Assembly: GCF_900107685.1 (NCBI RefSeq)
Contig: NZ_FNRQ01000012.1
Span: forward strand, 1 to 64,000
Source: Paraburkholderia sartisoli
GTDB taxonomy: Bacteria > Pseudomonadota > Gammaproteobacteria > Burkholderiales > Burkholderiaceae
Length of the DNA: 64,000 nucleotides
Reading direction: 5' to 3'
Positions 9,195 to 17,791 of this stretch are shown piece after piece. How positions within the stretch are numbered: position 1 is the first letter of the stretch; every line of letters starts with the position of its first letter. Made by a program: the position numbers and the translations under genes. Under the pieces are notes generated by a model, which saw nothing but the letters and a program-made list of their open reading frames with translations, had not been told where the DNA came from and searched no databases.

Positions 9195-10427
9195 CTAGCG
9201 GTGGAGCGCAGCGATGCGCACCGCTTCGCCGCTGCTGATCGCGTCGCCGGGATTGTTGATTACCCGGTCCGTTGCATCGACGCCTGTCGCCACTTCCACA
9301 TACGTGCCGAAGTCGCGGCCGATCGTTACCGTTTTCAGCTGCACTGTGTCGTTCTGGCCGACCACCGCGACAGTCACGCCATCGGGCCTGAACAGCAACG
9401 CGCTGACGGGGAGCTCGAGTGCGGGATGTGCGGTCCGCAGCGCGAGATGCACCTGCGCATACGCGCCCGGCATTAACGCACCGTTGTGATTGTCGACGTC
9501 GACCTCGACGCGCAACGTCCGGCTGACGGGATCGATCGCATCGGCGGTGCGCGCCACGGTGGCGGTGAACCGGCGCCCGGGATATTGCTGCGTCGTCAGA
9601 TAGACCTGCGTGCCGACCGGGATGTTGCTGGCGTCGTCCTGGGGCACGTTGACGAAGATGCGCAGGCGGCCGGTCTGTTCGATATGGAAGAGTTCGCCCG
9701 GCATGCCCGCGAGCCCAGGCGAGCCACCCGACGTCACCAGTGCGCCCACGTCGACGTTGCGTATCGTGACGACGCCGTCGAACGGCGCGGTGACTTTCTC
9801 GTACGACACCATTTCGGCGAGCCGCGCGACGTTCGCCTGCGCGGCCTGCAGCGCCGCGCGCTTTGCCTCGCTGTCGCTCGTCTTCGCATCGGTGTCCTGC
9901 TGCGAAACAGACTGTGTTTTCAGCATCGTCTGCCAGCGCTGCGCGGTGCTGTTCGCGAACGCGTAGTTGGCTTTTGCCGTGGCTTCGTCGGCGCGCGCCT
10001 GCTTCAGCTGCGCGTCGAGCTCGGGCGTTTCGATGTCCGCAAGCGTCTGACCGGCCTTGACCTTCGTGCCAATGTCCGCGTACCAGTGCTGGATATAGCC
10101 GCTCGTGCGCGCATAGATCGACGCGTCGGCGTACGGCATCACGGAGCCGGGCAACAACAGTTCCTGCGAAACCGGTGCGCGTGCCGGCGTGACCGTTTCG
10201 ACGGTCAGTTCGCGCTGCGCGTCGACCTGCTGCGTGAGCGCCGTGCCTGCATGCAGACGCGGCACGATGCCGATGGCCAGCAACGCGGCGACGACTGCCG
10301 CGAGCGCGACCGGCAACATGAAGCGGCGGCGCTTCACGGGCTCCGTGTTCGCAGCGGCGGGCGAAACGGGCACGACGTCCGTACACGTGGACGCGTCGCG
10401 CTTCGACGACAGATCGGGCGTAGTCAT
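9195..10427 (-). CDS. RND efflux periplasmic adaptor (membrane fusion protein)
   Basis: 410 residues. A short cytoplasmic tail and one N-terminal membrane helix (LPVALAAVVAALLAIGIVP, about residues 38-57) anchor it; then come a lipoyl half-motif, a helical hairpin rich in Ala/Lys/Gln around residues 130-190, the second lipoyl half (VTAPFDGVVTIRNVDVGALV) and beta-barrel domains. It links the inner membrane pump to the outer membrane channel. Nine bp separate it from the permease gene and 12 bp from the channel gene, so all three are one operon. The ATG at 10427 follows AAGGAA-like bases. Confidence 0.92.
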   Translation of the reverse strand: MTTPDLSSKRDASTCTDVVPVSPAAANTEPVKRRRFMLPVALAAVVAALLAIGIVPRLHAGTALTQQVDAQRELTVETVTPARAPVSQELLLPGSVMPYADASIYARTSGYIQHWYADIGTKVKAGQTLADIETPELDAQLKQARADEATAKANYAFANSTAQRWQTMLKTQSVSQQDTDAKTSDSEAKRAALQAAQANVARLAEMVSYEKVTAPFDGVVTIRNVDVGALVTSGGSPGLAGMPGELFHIEQTGRLRIFVNVPQDDASNIPVGTQVYLTTQQYPGRRFTATVARTADAIDPVSRTLRVEVDVDNHNGALMPGAYAQVHLALRTAHPALELPVSALLFRPDGVTVAVVGQNDTVQLKTVTIGRDFGTYVEVATGVDATDRVINNPGDAISSGEAVRIAALHR

Positions 10428-10436
10428 GGCGGTTCC

Positions 10437-13400
10437 TTATTGAGCGTGTGTGGTCAGCGATGCATCGGCGGGACGGTGCGCGTGGCGCTTTGCTAGCCAC
10501 GCATGCACCATCCCGAACACGACGGGCACGAACATCAGCGTCGACAGCGTGCCGATCGCGAGGCCGCCGATCACCGCGCGTCCGAGCGGCGCGTTCTGCT
10601 CGCCGCCGTCGCCGAGGCCGAGCGCCATCGGCAGCATGCCGATCAGCATCGCGAGCGCCGTCATCAACACGGGACGAAAGCGGTTGAAGCCCGCATCGAG
10701 CGCGGCCGCGAGCGGCTCGACACCGCGTTGCAGCGACTCGCGGGCGGTGTTGATCACGAGGATGCTGTTCGCCGTTGCGATGCCGATGCAGAGGATGGTT
10801 CCCGTCAGCGCGGGCACGCTCAACGTCGTGTGCGTCACGAACAGCATCCACGCAATGCCCGCCAGCGAGCTCGGCAGACCGCTGATGATGATCAGCGGAT
10901 CGAGCCACGACTGAAAGTTCACGACCATCAGCAGGTAGACGAGCGCAATCGCGAACGCAAGCCCTGCGCCGAGACCAGCGAACGATTCGTTCATCGATTG
11001 CACCTGCCCGCGAATCACGATCGACGAGCCGGGCGGCAACTGCGCGCGCGCCTCATCGACGAGCTTCGTGACGTCGGACGCGACGCCGCCCAGATCGCGT
11101 CCTTGCGTCGACGCGAAAATGTCGAGCACGGGTTGCACGTTGTAGTGCGAGACGACGGCCTGTTGCGAGCCGCGCGACATCGTGCCGAGCGCGCCGAGCT
11201 GGTTTTGCGGACCGGCCGTGACCTGGCGGGTCGTCAACGGAATGTTCGAGAGCGTTTGCAGCGAATGAATGTCGTATTGCGGCACTTCGGCCATCAGCGG
11301 ATAGCTGACGCCGTTTTTCGGGTCGAGCCAGAAGTTCGGCGTGGTCTGCGAGCTGCCGGAGAGCGCGATCAACAGGTTCTGCGCGACGTCGCGCTGCGTG
11401 AGGCCCGCCTGCATCGCCTTCGTACGGTCGACGTCGACGTTGATGGCTGGTTCGTCGCCGGGCTGCTGGATACGCGCGTCGACAAGGCCGCGCACGCCGC
11501 GCAGTCGTGCCAGCAGACGGTTGGCGACAACACGGTTTTCCGCGAGCCTGTTGCCGACGATCTGCACGTCGATCGGCGCGGGCAGCCCGAAGTTCAGGAT
11601 CTGGCTGACGATGTCGGCGGGCAGGAACGCGAACGTCACACCCGGAAATGCCGCGGACAGCATGTTGCGCAGTTGCGCGACATATTGCGCGGTGGGTTTG
11701 TGGTTCGGCTTCAGCGTGATCATGATGTCGGCGTCTTCGGAGCCAATCGGGTCCGACGAGTCGTATGTCAGGTTGATGCCGCTCACCGGCACGCCGATGT
11801 TGTCGAGCACGGCGGCCTGCTCCGACTTCGGAATCACCGTGCGGATCTTCGCTTCGACCTGATCGGTCAGGCGCGCGGTTTCCTCGATTCGCGTGCCTGT
11901 CGGTGCGCGCAGATGCAGACGGATTTCTCCCGTGTCGACAGCGGGAAAGAAGTCGCGGCCCGCGAACGGAATCAGCGCGAGCGAAGCAAGACAGAGCGCG
12001 AAATAGATCGGGAGAAAGCGCCGGCGCGTCGTGATCGCACGTTGCAGCACGGTGCGATAGCGGTTGCGCAGCGCCTCGAAGCGATGCTCGAAGCGGACCT
12101 GAAAGCGGGCAAACGCGTTGCGGCGGCGCGGCGCCGGAACACCAGATTTCGATGGCGCGCGCATCAGATACATCGCGAGCGTCGGCACCAGCGTGCGCGA
12201 GAAAAAGTACGACGCGCACATCGCGAACACGACTGCCTCGGCCATCGGCACGAACAGATAACGCGCAACACCGGATAGCAGGAACATCGGCACGAACACG
12301 ATGCAGATCGACAGCGTCGAAACGAAAGTGGGCACCGCGATTTCGCCGGAACCGTTCAGAATCGCGTCATGCAGCGACTCGCCCTTTTCGAGGTGATGCG
12401 TGATGTTTTCGATCGCGACGGTCGCGTCGTCGACCAGAATGCCGACCGCGAGCGCGAGTCCGCCGAGCGTCATGATATTGATGGTCTGGCCGAGCGCGGC
12501 CAGTGCGATCAGCGACGTCAACACCGCGAGCGGAATCGACACGGCGATGATGAGCGTCGCGCGCCAGCTGCCGAGAAACAGCAGGATCATCGCGGCCGTG
12601 AGACACGCGGCGATCAGGGCTTCGCGCACGACTCCGGAAATCGCGGCCTTCACGAACACCGACTGGTCCGACAGTGGCGTGATTTTCAGGGCCTTCGGCA
12701 GACCGGCCGCGATCTTCGGCAGCATGGCCTTGACCTGCTGGATAATCGTCAGCGTCGACGCGCTTCCCGTTTTTTCGACCTGCAGCAAAGCTGCGCGCTT
12801 GCCGTCGCTGCGCACGATGTTGGTCTGCGGCGCGTAGCCGTCGATCACGTGCGCGACGTCGCGCACATACACGACGCCACCCTTGACCGTCTTGATGGGC
12901 AGATCGTTGAGCTTCGCGACCGTGTCCGGGCTGCCGTTCATCTCGACGTTGTATTCGCGCGAGCCGATCTTCGCGGTGCCTCCCGGCAGTATCAGGTTTT
13001 GCGCGTTGACTGCGTTGACCACGTCGATGGGAGCCAGCCCCTTTGCCTGCAGCGCTTTCGGGTCGAGCTCGACCATGATCTGACGGATCTTGCCGCCGAA
13101 CGGCAGCGGCACGGCGGCGCCCTGAACCGTGGCGAGCTGCGTGCGGATGAAACTGTTGCCGAGATCGTAGAGCGACTGTTCGGGCAGCGTGTCGCTGGAG
13201 AGGCCAAGCTGCAGCACCGGCACGGTCGATGCGTTGTACGTGATGATGTTGGGCGGCAGCGTGCCGGGCGGCAGCACGCGCAGAATCGACGCGGAGTTCG
13301 ACGCCGCTTCCGCGATGGCGCGGTTGATGTCGGCGCCCGGGTGAAAGAATATCTTCACCACCGACACGCCGTTCAACGACTGCGATTCGATGTGCTCGAT

Positions 13401-13631
13401 GTCGTCCACGTCGGAAGTCAGCGCGCGCTCGTAGTTCGACGTGATCCGACGCGCCATGTCTTCGGCGGAAAAGCCGTTGTACGACCAGACGATGCTGACG
13501 ACGGGGATGTCGATGTTCGGAAAGATGTCCGTCGGCGTGCGCATGATCGCGAGCGGCCCAAGGATGAACAGCAGCACGGCCAGCACGATGAACGTGTAAG
13601 GCCGCTGCAGCGCGAGTCTGACGATCCACAT
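10437..13631 (-). CDS. RND efflux pump permease, HAE1 type
   Basis: 1064 residues, normal for an RND pump. The N-terminus (MWIVRLALQRPYTFIVLAVLLFILG) is the first helix, the duplicated periplasmic pore domains follow, and the fourth helix carries LALAVGILVDDATVAIEN, whose Asp pair is the proton relay of HAE1 (drug) pumps rather than the pattern seen in CusA metal pumps. Drugs, solvents or other amphiphiles are therefore more likely than metal ions, although the adjacent two-component system belongs to the metal-sensor class. The gene order pump-adaptor-channel differs from the more common adaptor-first order. The operon points toward the two-component genes. Confidence 0.93.
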   Translation of the reverse strand: MWIVRLALQRPYTFIVLAVLLFILGPLAIMRTPTDIFPNIDIPVVSIVWSYNGFSAEDMARRITSNYERALTSDVDDIEHIESQSLNGVSVVKIFFHPGADINRAIAEAASNSASILRVLPPGTLPPNIITYNASTVPVLQLGLSSDTLPEQSLYDLGNSFIRTQLATVQGAAVPLPFGGKIRQIMVELDPKALQAKGLAPIDVVNAVNAQNLILPGGTAKIGSREYNVEMNGSPDTVAKLNDLPIKTVKGGVVYVRDVAHVIDGYAPQTNIVRSDGKRAALLQVEKTGSASTLTIIQQVKAMLPKIAAGLPKALKITPLSDQSVFVKAAISGVVREALIAACLTAAMILLFLGSWRATLIIAVSIPLAVLTSLIALAALGQTINIMTLGGLALAVGILVDDATVAIENITHHLEKGESLHDAILNGSGEIAVPTFVSTLSICIVFVPMFLLSGVARYLFVPMAEAVVFAMCASYFFSRTLVPTLAMYLMRAPSKSGVPAPRRRNAFARFQVRFEHRFEALRNRYRTVLQRAITTRRRFLPIYFALCLASLALIPFAGRDFFPAVDTGEIRLHLRAPTGTRIEETARLTDQVEAKIRTVIPKSEQAAVLDNIGVPVSGINLTYDSSDPIGSEDADIMITLKPNHKPTAQYVAQLRNMLSAAFPGVTFAFLPADIVSQILNFGLPAPIDVQIVGNRLAENRVVANRLLARLRGVRGLVDARIQQPGDEPAINVDVDRTKAMQAGLTQRDVAQNLLIALSGSSQTTPNFWLDPKNGVSYPLMAEVPQYDIHSLQTLSNIPLTTRQVTAGPQNQLGALGTMSRGSQQAVVSHYNVQPVLDIFASTQGRDLGGVASDVTKLVDEARAQLPPGSSIVIRGQVQSMNESFAGLGAGLAFAIALVYLLMVVNFQSWLDPLIIISGLPSSLAGIAWMLFVTHTTLSVPALTGTILCIGIATANSILVINTARESLQRGVEPLAAALDAGFNRFRPVLMTALAMLIGMLPMALGLGDGGEQNAPLGRAVIGGLAIGTLSTLMFVPVVFGMVHAWLAKRHAHRPADASLTTHAQ

Positions 13632-14006
13632 GACGTTTCCCCTGGACGATGGGTGGTCCGGATGCCCCGTGCGAAAAGATGCAACGGGGCTTCGTGATGG
13701 GGGGCAGTGTGACGGGCGGGCACTTACCCGCGAGTAACGAACGCATTACAAGTCCGTCATCTGCGCGGATGAGAAAACCGCAACCCACGGGCCGGATTTT
13801 CGATCGCCTGGCGTTGCAACAAGGGTTTTGACCGGGTGCGTCGGATTCGATGAAAGGGAAAAGATAACAAGCATGTAATGCGCGGGACAGCATCGGGTCA
13901 GCAGCGGTTGCACAGAATGGCATCAACCCTTCCCGATTAGCGATGAAGGGCGCCAAGGCTGCGTTCATCGTGAACGCAGCCGCTACTCAACAATGGGTGA
14001 ATCATC
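13632..14006. other. 375-bp divergent intergenic region, RND operon promoter side
   Basis: Separates the RND pump start from the DUF4148 gene. It holds GCATTACA at 13743-13750 and its exact reverse complement at 13874-13881, weak candidates for response-regulator half-sites, and a strong hairpin at 13957-13981. No gene was found. Confidence 0.5.
13957..13981 (+). promoter_or_regulatory. hairpin in the leader of the DUF4148 gene
   Basis: GGCTGCGTTCA and its exact complement flank a TCG loop: 11-bp stem, 3-base loop, ending 25 bases before the ATG at 14007. No T-run follows, so it looks more like a leader structure, operator or mRNA stabiliser than a terminator. Confidence 0.5.
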
Positions 14007-14333
14007 ATGAAAGCACTGCTCAAGGCTGTCCTCGTCTCCTGTGCCCTCGCCGCACCTGCGCTTGCCTTTGCGCAAACCACCAATGGTCCCGTCACGCGCG
14101 CCGAAGTGCGGGCCGATCTCGTGCGTCTCGAACAGGCGGGTTACCGGCCGGCCGCCACCGATCCGCACTATCCCGCCGCCATCCAGGCTGCCGAAGCGAA
14201 AGTCGCCGCGCAGGATTCGGCGGCCGGCCAGACGTCGGTGGGCGGCGTTGCGATGAACGGCTCGTCGCAGTCGGGCATATCGGCCGCCCCCCTTTCATCG
14301 GGCAACGATAATTCGATCTACTTCGGCCATTGA
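14007..14333 (+). CDS. DUF4148 family exported protein
   Basis: 108 residues. A clear signal peptide (MKALLKAVLVSCALAAPALAF, cut near AFA-QT) is followed by TRAEVRADLVRLEQAGYRP, the hallmark segment of DUF4148, a family of small secreted or periplasmic proteins abundant in Burkholderia and relatives. The rest is Ala/Ser-rich and low in structure. Function is unknown for the family. Preceded by an 11-bp stem hairpin at 13957-13981. Stands alone between the RND operon and the GGDEF gene. Confidence 0.85.
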   Translation: MKALLKAVLVSCALAAPALAFAQTTNGPVTRAEVRADLVRLEQAGYRPAATDPHYPAAIQAAEAKVAAQDSAAGQTSVGGVAMNGSSQSGISAAPLSSGNDNSIYFGH

Positions 14334-14546
14334 AAACGGCGCGGGACTCGGGGCGGCCCAGCCGGTCAGCATGACAACCGCGAAGAACGGAGTCCGTCCG
14401 GAGCCATCCGCTGAAACCCGCCGATGCGGCTAAAGACACCCCCGCCCCGTGCCCTGATCACGCATCCGGCCTTGTATCCGCCTGCCGGACTACTGGCGAC
14501 GCCGAACTCGCCTTAAAATAGGCGCACTTTCGACTACGGATGCGTC

Positions 14547-16037
14547 ATGCCGGATAACCTCAGTAAGCAAGGTGAATTGCGCGATCGCCCGCTCGCGAGC
14601 GACGACACCGAAATGTTCGAGCTGGCGCCGGTTTCGCTATGGCTCGAGGACTTCAGCGGTGTGCAGGCGCTCTTCGACGGCTGGAAAGCGGAAGGCGTCA
14701 CCGATCTGCGGGCATTTTTCGCGGAAGATCTCGCGCGCGTGGCGCAATGCTCGTCGTGCATACGGGTAATCAAGGTCAACCGGCGCACGCTGGCGCAATT
14801 CGAAGCGGCCGACCTGGACGCGCTGACCGACAACCTCGCCAGCGTGTTTCGCGACGACATGCTGAAAACCCATATCGAGGAGCTATGCCAGTTGTGGGAC
14901 GGTCAAACCCACTTCGTGAGCAAGACGGTCAATTACACGCTGGGTGGCCGCCGGCTCGACGTGCTCGTGAAGGGCAACGTGCTGCCGGGCCACGAGGCGC
15001 GTCTCGACCGCGTGCTGGTGGCCGTCGAGGACATCACCGAACTGGAAGGCGCGCGCCGCCGCATCGCCGACGGCGAACTGTACGCGCGCGGCCTGTTCGA
15101 GCATTCGCCGGTCTCGCTGTGGGTCGAGGATTTCAGCGCGGTCAAGCGCCTGCTTGACGGCGCGCGCGCGGCGGGCATCGTCGATTTTCGTGTGTTCACG
15201 GATGTGCATCCGGAGTTTGTCGAGCGCTGCATGCAGGAAATTCACGTGATCGACGTGAACCAGCACACGCTCGAAATGTTCGTCGCGCCCGACAAGAAAA
15301 CGCTGCTCGCGCGCCTGCAGGACGTGTTTCGCGACGACATGCGCCCGCATTTTCGCGACCAGCTGATCGATCTGTGGGAGAACAAGCTGTTCCAGCAACG
15401 CGAGGTGCTCAACTATTCGCTGGAAGGCAACGAGCTGCACGTACACCTGCAGTTTTCCGTGTTGCCGGGCCACGAACAGAAATGGGACCTCGTGCTCGTC
15501 GCGCTGACCGATATCACCGCGCGCAAAAAGGCCGAGGCCTACCTCGAGTTCCTCGGCAAGCACGACGTGCTGACGAAGCTGCGCAACCGCTCGTTCTATG
15601 TCGATGAACTGAACCGCCTCGAGCGCAAGGGGCCGTTCCCGGTGACGGTCATCATGGCCGACCTCAACGGCCTGAAACGCGTCAACGACCAGCTCGGCCA
15701 TGCCGCCGGCGACGCGCTCTTGCGCCGCGCCGGCGAAGTGCTGGCGAAGGCGCTTGAAACGCCGTTTCACGCGGCGCGGATCGGCGGCGACGAATTCGCG
15801 ATCCTGCTGCCCGCCACCGACGAACGCGGCGGCGCGGCGATGATCGACACGATCCGGCAACTCGTCGACCTGAACAACCAGTTCTATCCGGGCTCGACGC
15901 TGAGTTTCTCGATGGGCATGGCGACGTGCCCGCAGGGCGACCGGATCGAAGCCGCCGTGCAGCGCGCGGACCTGCTGATGTACGAGGAGAAACGCGCGCA
16001 CTACGCGAACCAGAACGGCGATACCCCGGCGACCTGA
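14547..16037 (+). CDS. tandem PAS-like sensor diguanylate cyclase (GGDEF)
   Basis: 496 residues. Two PAS-like domains (about residues 26-166 and 186-326) repeat each other with a constant offset of 160 residues: both have SLW(L/V)EDFS, FRDDM and VLPGHE. A GGDEF domain follows, with the intact GGDEF at 413-417, so c-di-GMP synthesis from two GTP is expected. The RxxD inhibitory site that normally sits five residues before GGDEF is replaced by ETPF, so product inhibition through this site is not expected. There is no EAL domain and no membrane segment, so it is a cytoplasmic sensor. A TAAAAT around 14514 is a possible -10. Confidence 0.9.
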   Translation: MPDNLSKQGELRDRPLASDDTEMFELAPVSLWLEDFSGVQALFDGWKAEGVTDLRAFFAEDLARVAQCSSCIRVIKVNRRTLAQFEAADLDALTDNLASVFRDDMLKTHIEELCQLWDGQTHFVSKTVNYTLGGRRLDVLVKGNVLPGHEARLDRVLVAVEDITELEGARRRIADGELYARGLFEHSPVSLWVEDFSAVKRLLDGARAAGIVDFRVFTDVHPEFVERCMQEIHVIDVNQHTLEMFVAPDKKTLLARLQDVFRDDMRPHFRDQLIDLWENKLFQQREVLNYSLEGNELHVHLQFSVLPGHEQKWDLVLVALTDITARKKAEAYLEFLGKHDVLTKLRNRSFYVDELNRLERKGPFPVTVIMADLNGLKRVNDQLGHAAGDALLRRAGEVLAKALETPFHAARIGGDEFAILLPATDERGGAAMIDTIRQLVDLNNQFYPGSTLSFSMGMATCPQGDRIEAAVQRADLLMYEEKRAHYANQNGDTPAT

Positions 16038-16089
16038 CGAGCGCCCTGAGCGCCACGCGACGCCGCCGTTCAGCGGCTCGCGCGCACCG

Positions 16090-16419
16090 TTATGTCCGTG
16101 AATCCGGCATGCGGACCGCTTCGCCATAGGTGCTGACGATCCGGCGGTCCTGCTCGGCTGCGGAGAACAGTTCCCACTCGAGCCCGTTGACGTCCGCGCT
16201 CTTCGCGTAGCCGTCAAAGGCATCGTTTTCGAAGCCGACATGGCGTAACTGCCCGGCTTTTTCCGGCGTCTCGTTGATCGAGAAGTTGAGCAGGTCGGTG
16301 CGCCACATGGCGTAGAGGCCGGGCACGACGGCCGTCGGCGGCTGGCCGAGGCGCTCGCTGTAGTCGGCGATCGAGGCGTCGAGGTTCGCCACGGCAAGCG
16401 CGATGTGAAAACGTTTCAT
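16090..16419 (-). CDS. small VOC/glyoxalase-fold protein (ArsI/CadI-like)
   Basis: 109 residues forming the beta-alpha-beta3 modules of the vicinal oxygen chelate fold: FHIALAVANLDASIADYSERLG at the start and GLEWELFSA near the end. His5 and the late Glu are in the places used for metal binding in this fold. It resembles the short ArsI/CadI-type group, but the Cys pair used by ArsI C-As lyases is absent, so arsenic chemistry is not supported. GGAGA lies upstream of the ATG. It converges with the GGDEF gene. Substrate unknown. Confidence 0.75.
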   Translation of the reverse strand: MKRFHIALAVANLDASIADYSERLGQPPTAVVPGLYAMWRTDLLNFSINETPEKAGQLRHVGFENDAFDGYAKSADVNGLEWELFSAAEQDRRIVSTYGEAVRMPDSRT

Positions 16420-16531
16420 GATCAGGGTCTCCGTTCGAAAAGCGTGACGCCATCGTATCGGCGCTTTGCGACCGTAACCAGTTGCCGGATCATGCTGGTA
16501 TCCGCATTACCCGTATCGCGAACGCGCGCGC

Positions 16532-17548
16532 TTACGCCGCCGTCACATGCCGCAGCGCCGGCGTGGGCACGCGCGGCGGCGACACTTCGAACGTCGTGCG
16601 CATGCGCCGCACTTCTTCCACGGGACTGCACCCGAACAGCCGCTTGAATTCGCGACTGAACTGCGACGCGCTTTCATACCCGACGCGCGCCGCCGCCGCG
16701 CCCGCGTTCAGGTTGTCCTGCACCATCAGAAGACGTGCGTGATGCAGCCGCGTCGCCTTCACGTACTGCATCGGCGACGTCGACGTGACCTGCTTGAACT
16801 GCGCATGGAATACCGCGAGGCTCATGCCGGCTTCGCGCGCGAGCATGTCGACGTCGAGATCGCCCTGGTAGTCCACATGAATCAGCCGGAGCGCTTTCGC
16901 GATGCGGCCGAAGTGGTGCTGATGCGTGAGCGCCGCGCGCAGCGCGTCGCCCTGCTCGCTTTTCAGCACGCGATAGAAAATCTCCCGCACGATCGACGCA
17001 CCCAGAATGCGCGCATCGAGCGGCGAGCCGAGCGCTTCGAGCAGACGCAGCACCGCATCGCTTAATGGCTGGTCGAGCGCGGTCGAATAGATGCCCTTCG
17101 GCTCGATACGCTGCGTGCCGCGCGTATCGTTCAACGCCATCAGCAACTCGGCGATGGTGGTGAGATCGACGCGGATCTTGATGGCGAGCATCGGTTCCTG
17201 CTCGCTCGCCTCGGTCTCGCTTTCGAACGGCAGCGGCACGGACAGCACGAGAAACTGCTGCGCGTCGTAGACAAAAACTTCGTCGCCAAGATAACCGCGC
17301 TTGCGTCCCTGACAGACGATCACGATGCACGGTTCGTACATCACGGGCATGCGGGGAATCGACCGGTTCGAGCGCATGAAGCTCACGCCTTCGAGGCACG
17401 AATGGGTATAGCCTTCGGCGGGCGCGAGCGTGCCAAGCAACCCGACCATGCGCTTCTGCGCGGGGCTGATGAATCCGCCGCACGGGGCGGTTGCCGGTTG
17501 GGGTGTCGACGGGGTTTTTGACGGGGTTTTTGATTGAGTCAGATTCAT
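16532..17548 (-). CDS. AraC family regulator with AraC_N domain
   Basis: 338 residues. The middle has the AraC_N fold (CQGRKRGYLGDEVFVYDAQQFLVLSVPLPFE), the C-terminal hundred residues the two helix-turn-helix motifs (DVDMLAREAGMSLAVFHAQFKQ and AAARVGYESASQFSREFKRLFG). It is divergent from the zinc alcohol dehydrogenase gene (start 17792), an arrangement like E. coli yqhC-yqhD, where the AraC_N regulator activates an aldehyde reductase. Activation of the dehydrogenase by this protein is inferred. A 12-bp direct repeat near the start encodes KTPSKTPS and may be a slippage-prone tract. The N-terminal 30 residues are low complexity. Confidence 0.88.
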   Translation of the reverse strand: MNLTQSKTPSKTPSTPQPATAPCGGFISPAQKRMVGLLGTLAPAEGYTHSCLEGVSFMRSNRSIPRMPVMYEPCIVIVCQGRKRGYLGDEVFVYDAQQFLVLSVPLPFESETEASEQEPMLAIKIRVDLTTIAELLMALNDTRGTQRIEPKGIYSTALDQPLSDAVLRLLEALGSPLDARILGASIVREIFYRVLKSEQGDALRAALTHQHHFGRIAKALRLIHVDYQGDLDVDMLAREAGMSLAVFHAQFKQVTSTSPMQYVKATRLHHARLLMVQDNLNAGAAAARVGYESASQFSREFKRLFGCSPVEEVRRMRTTFEVSPPRVPTPALRHVTAA

Positions 17549-17640
17549 GACGGTGCCTGTCCAGAGCAGCCTGGCGGGTTCGATGCCCGTCAGGAGAATA
17601 AGGCTCCGAATCTAGCACCAATCCACCGCCAACGTGCATG

Positions 17641-17659
17641 TCCAGGAGAATCAGGCAAA
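17641..17659 (+). promoter_or_regulatory. candidate AraC_N operator upstream of the alcohol dehydrogenase
   Basis: TCCAGGAGAATCAGGCAAA lies 133 bp before the dehydrogenase start, in the region shared with the divergent AraC gene. It matches 18 of 19 bases with 19028-19046 upstream of the LysR gene. Two copies in front of two genes next to one regulator suggest an operator; the binding protein is inferred. Confidence 0.5.
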
Positions 17660-17791
17660 CCTTCAAGACGATCAGGTCTATCCCCGAGTGACCGCGAGCC
17701 CTACGATGGGAACCCTGCCGGCACGCCCGGCAACCCATCGGCACTCCCCCTCGACACCCGCTGTCGCGCTTACATTTTTCCTGGAGGTCTT

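Noticed and set aside
7972..10908. 978-codon minus-strand open frame
   Set aside because: Shadow frame across the channel, adaptor and pump genes on the same strand but another frame; Arg/Ala-rich without domains.
10437..13631. Metal-ion (CusA/CzcA-type) identity for the RND pump, as hinted by the adjacent metal-class sensor
   Set aside because: The helix 4 motif is LAVGILVDDATVAIEN, the HAE1 pattern, without the CusA/CzcA relay motif.
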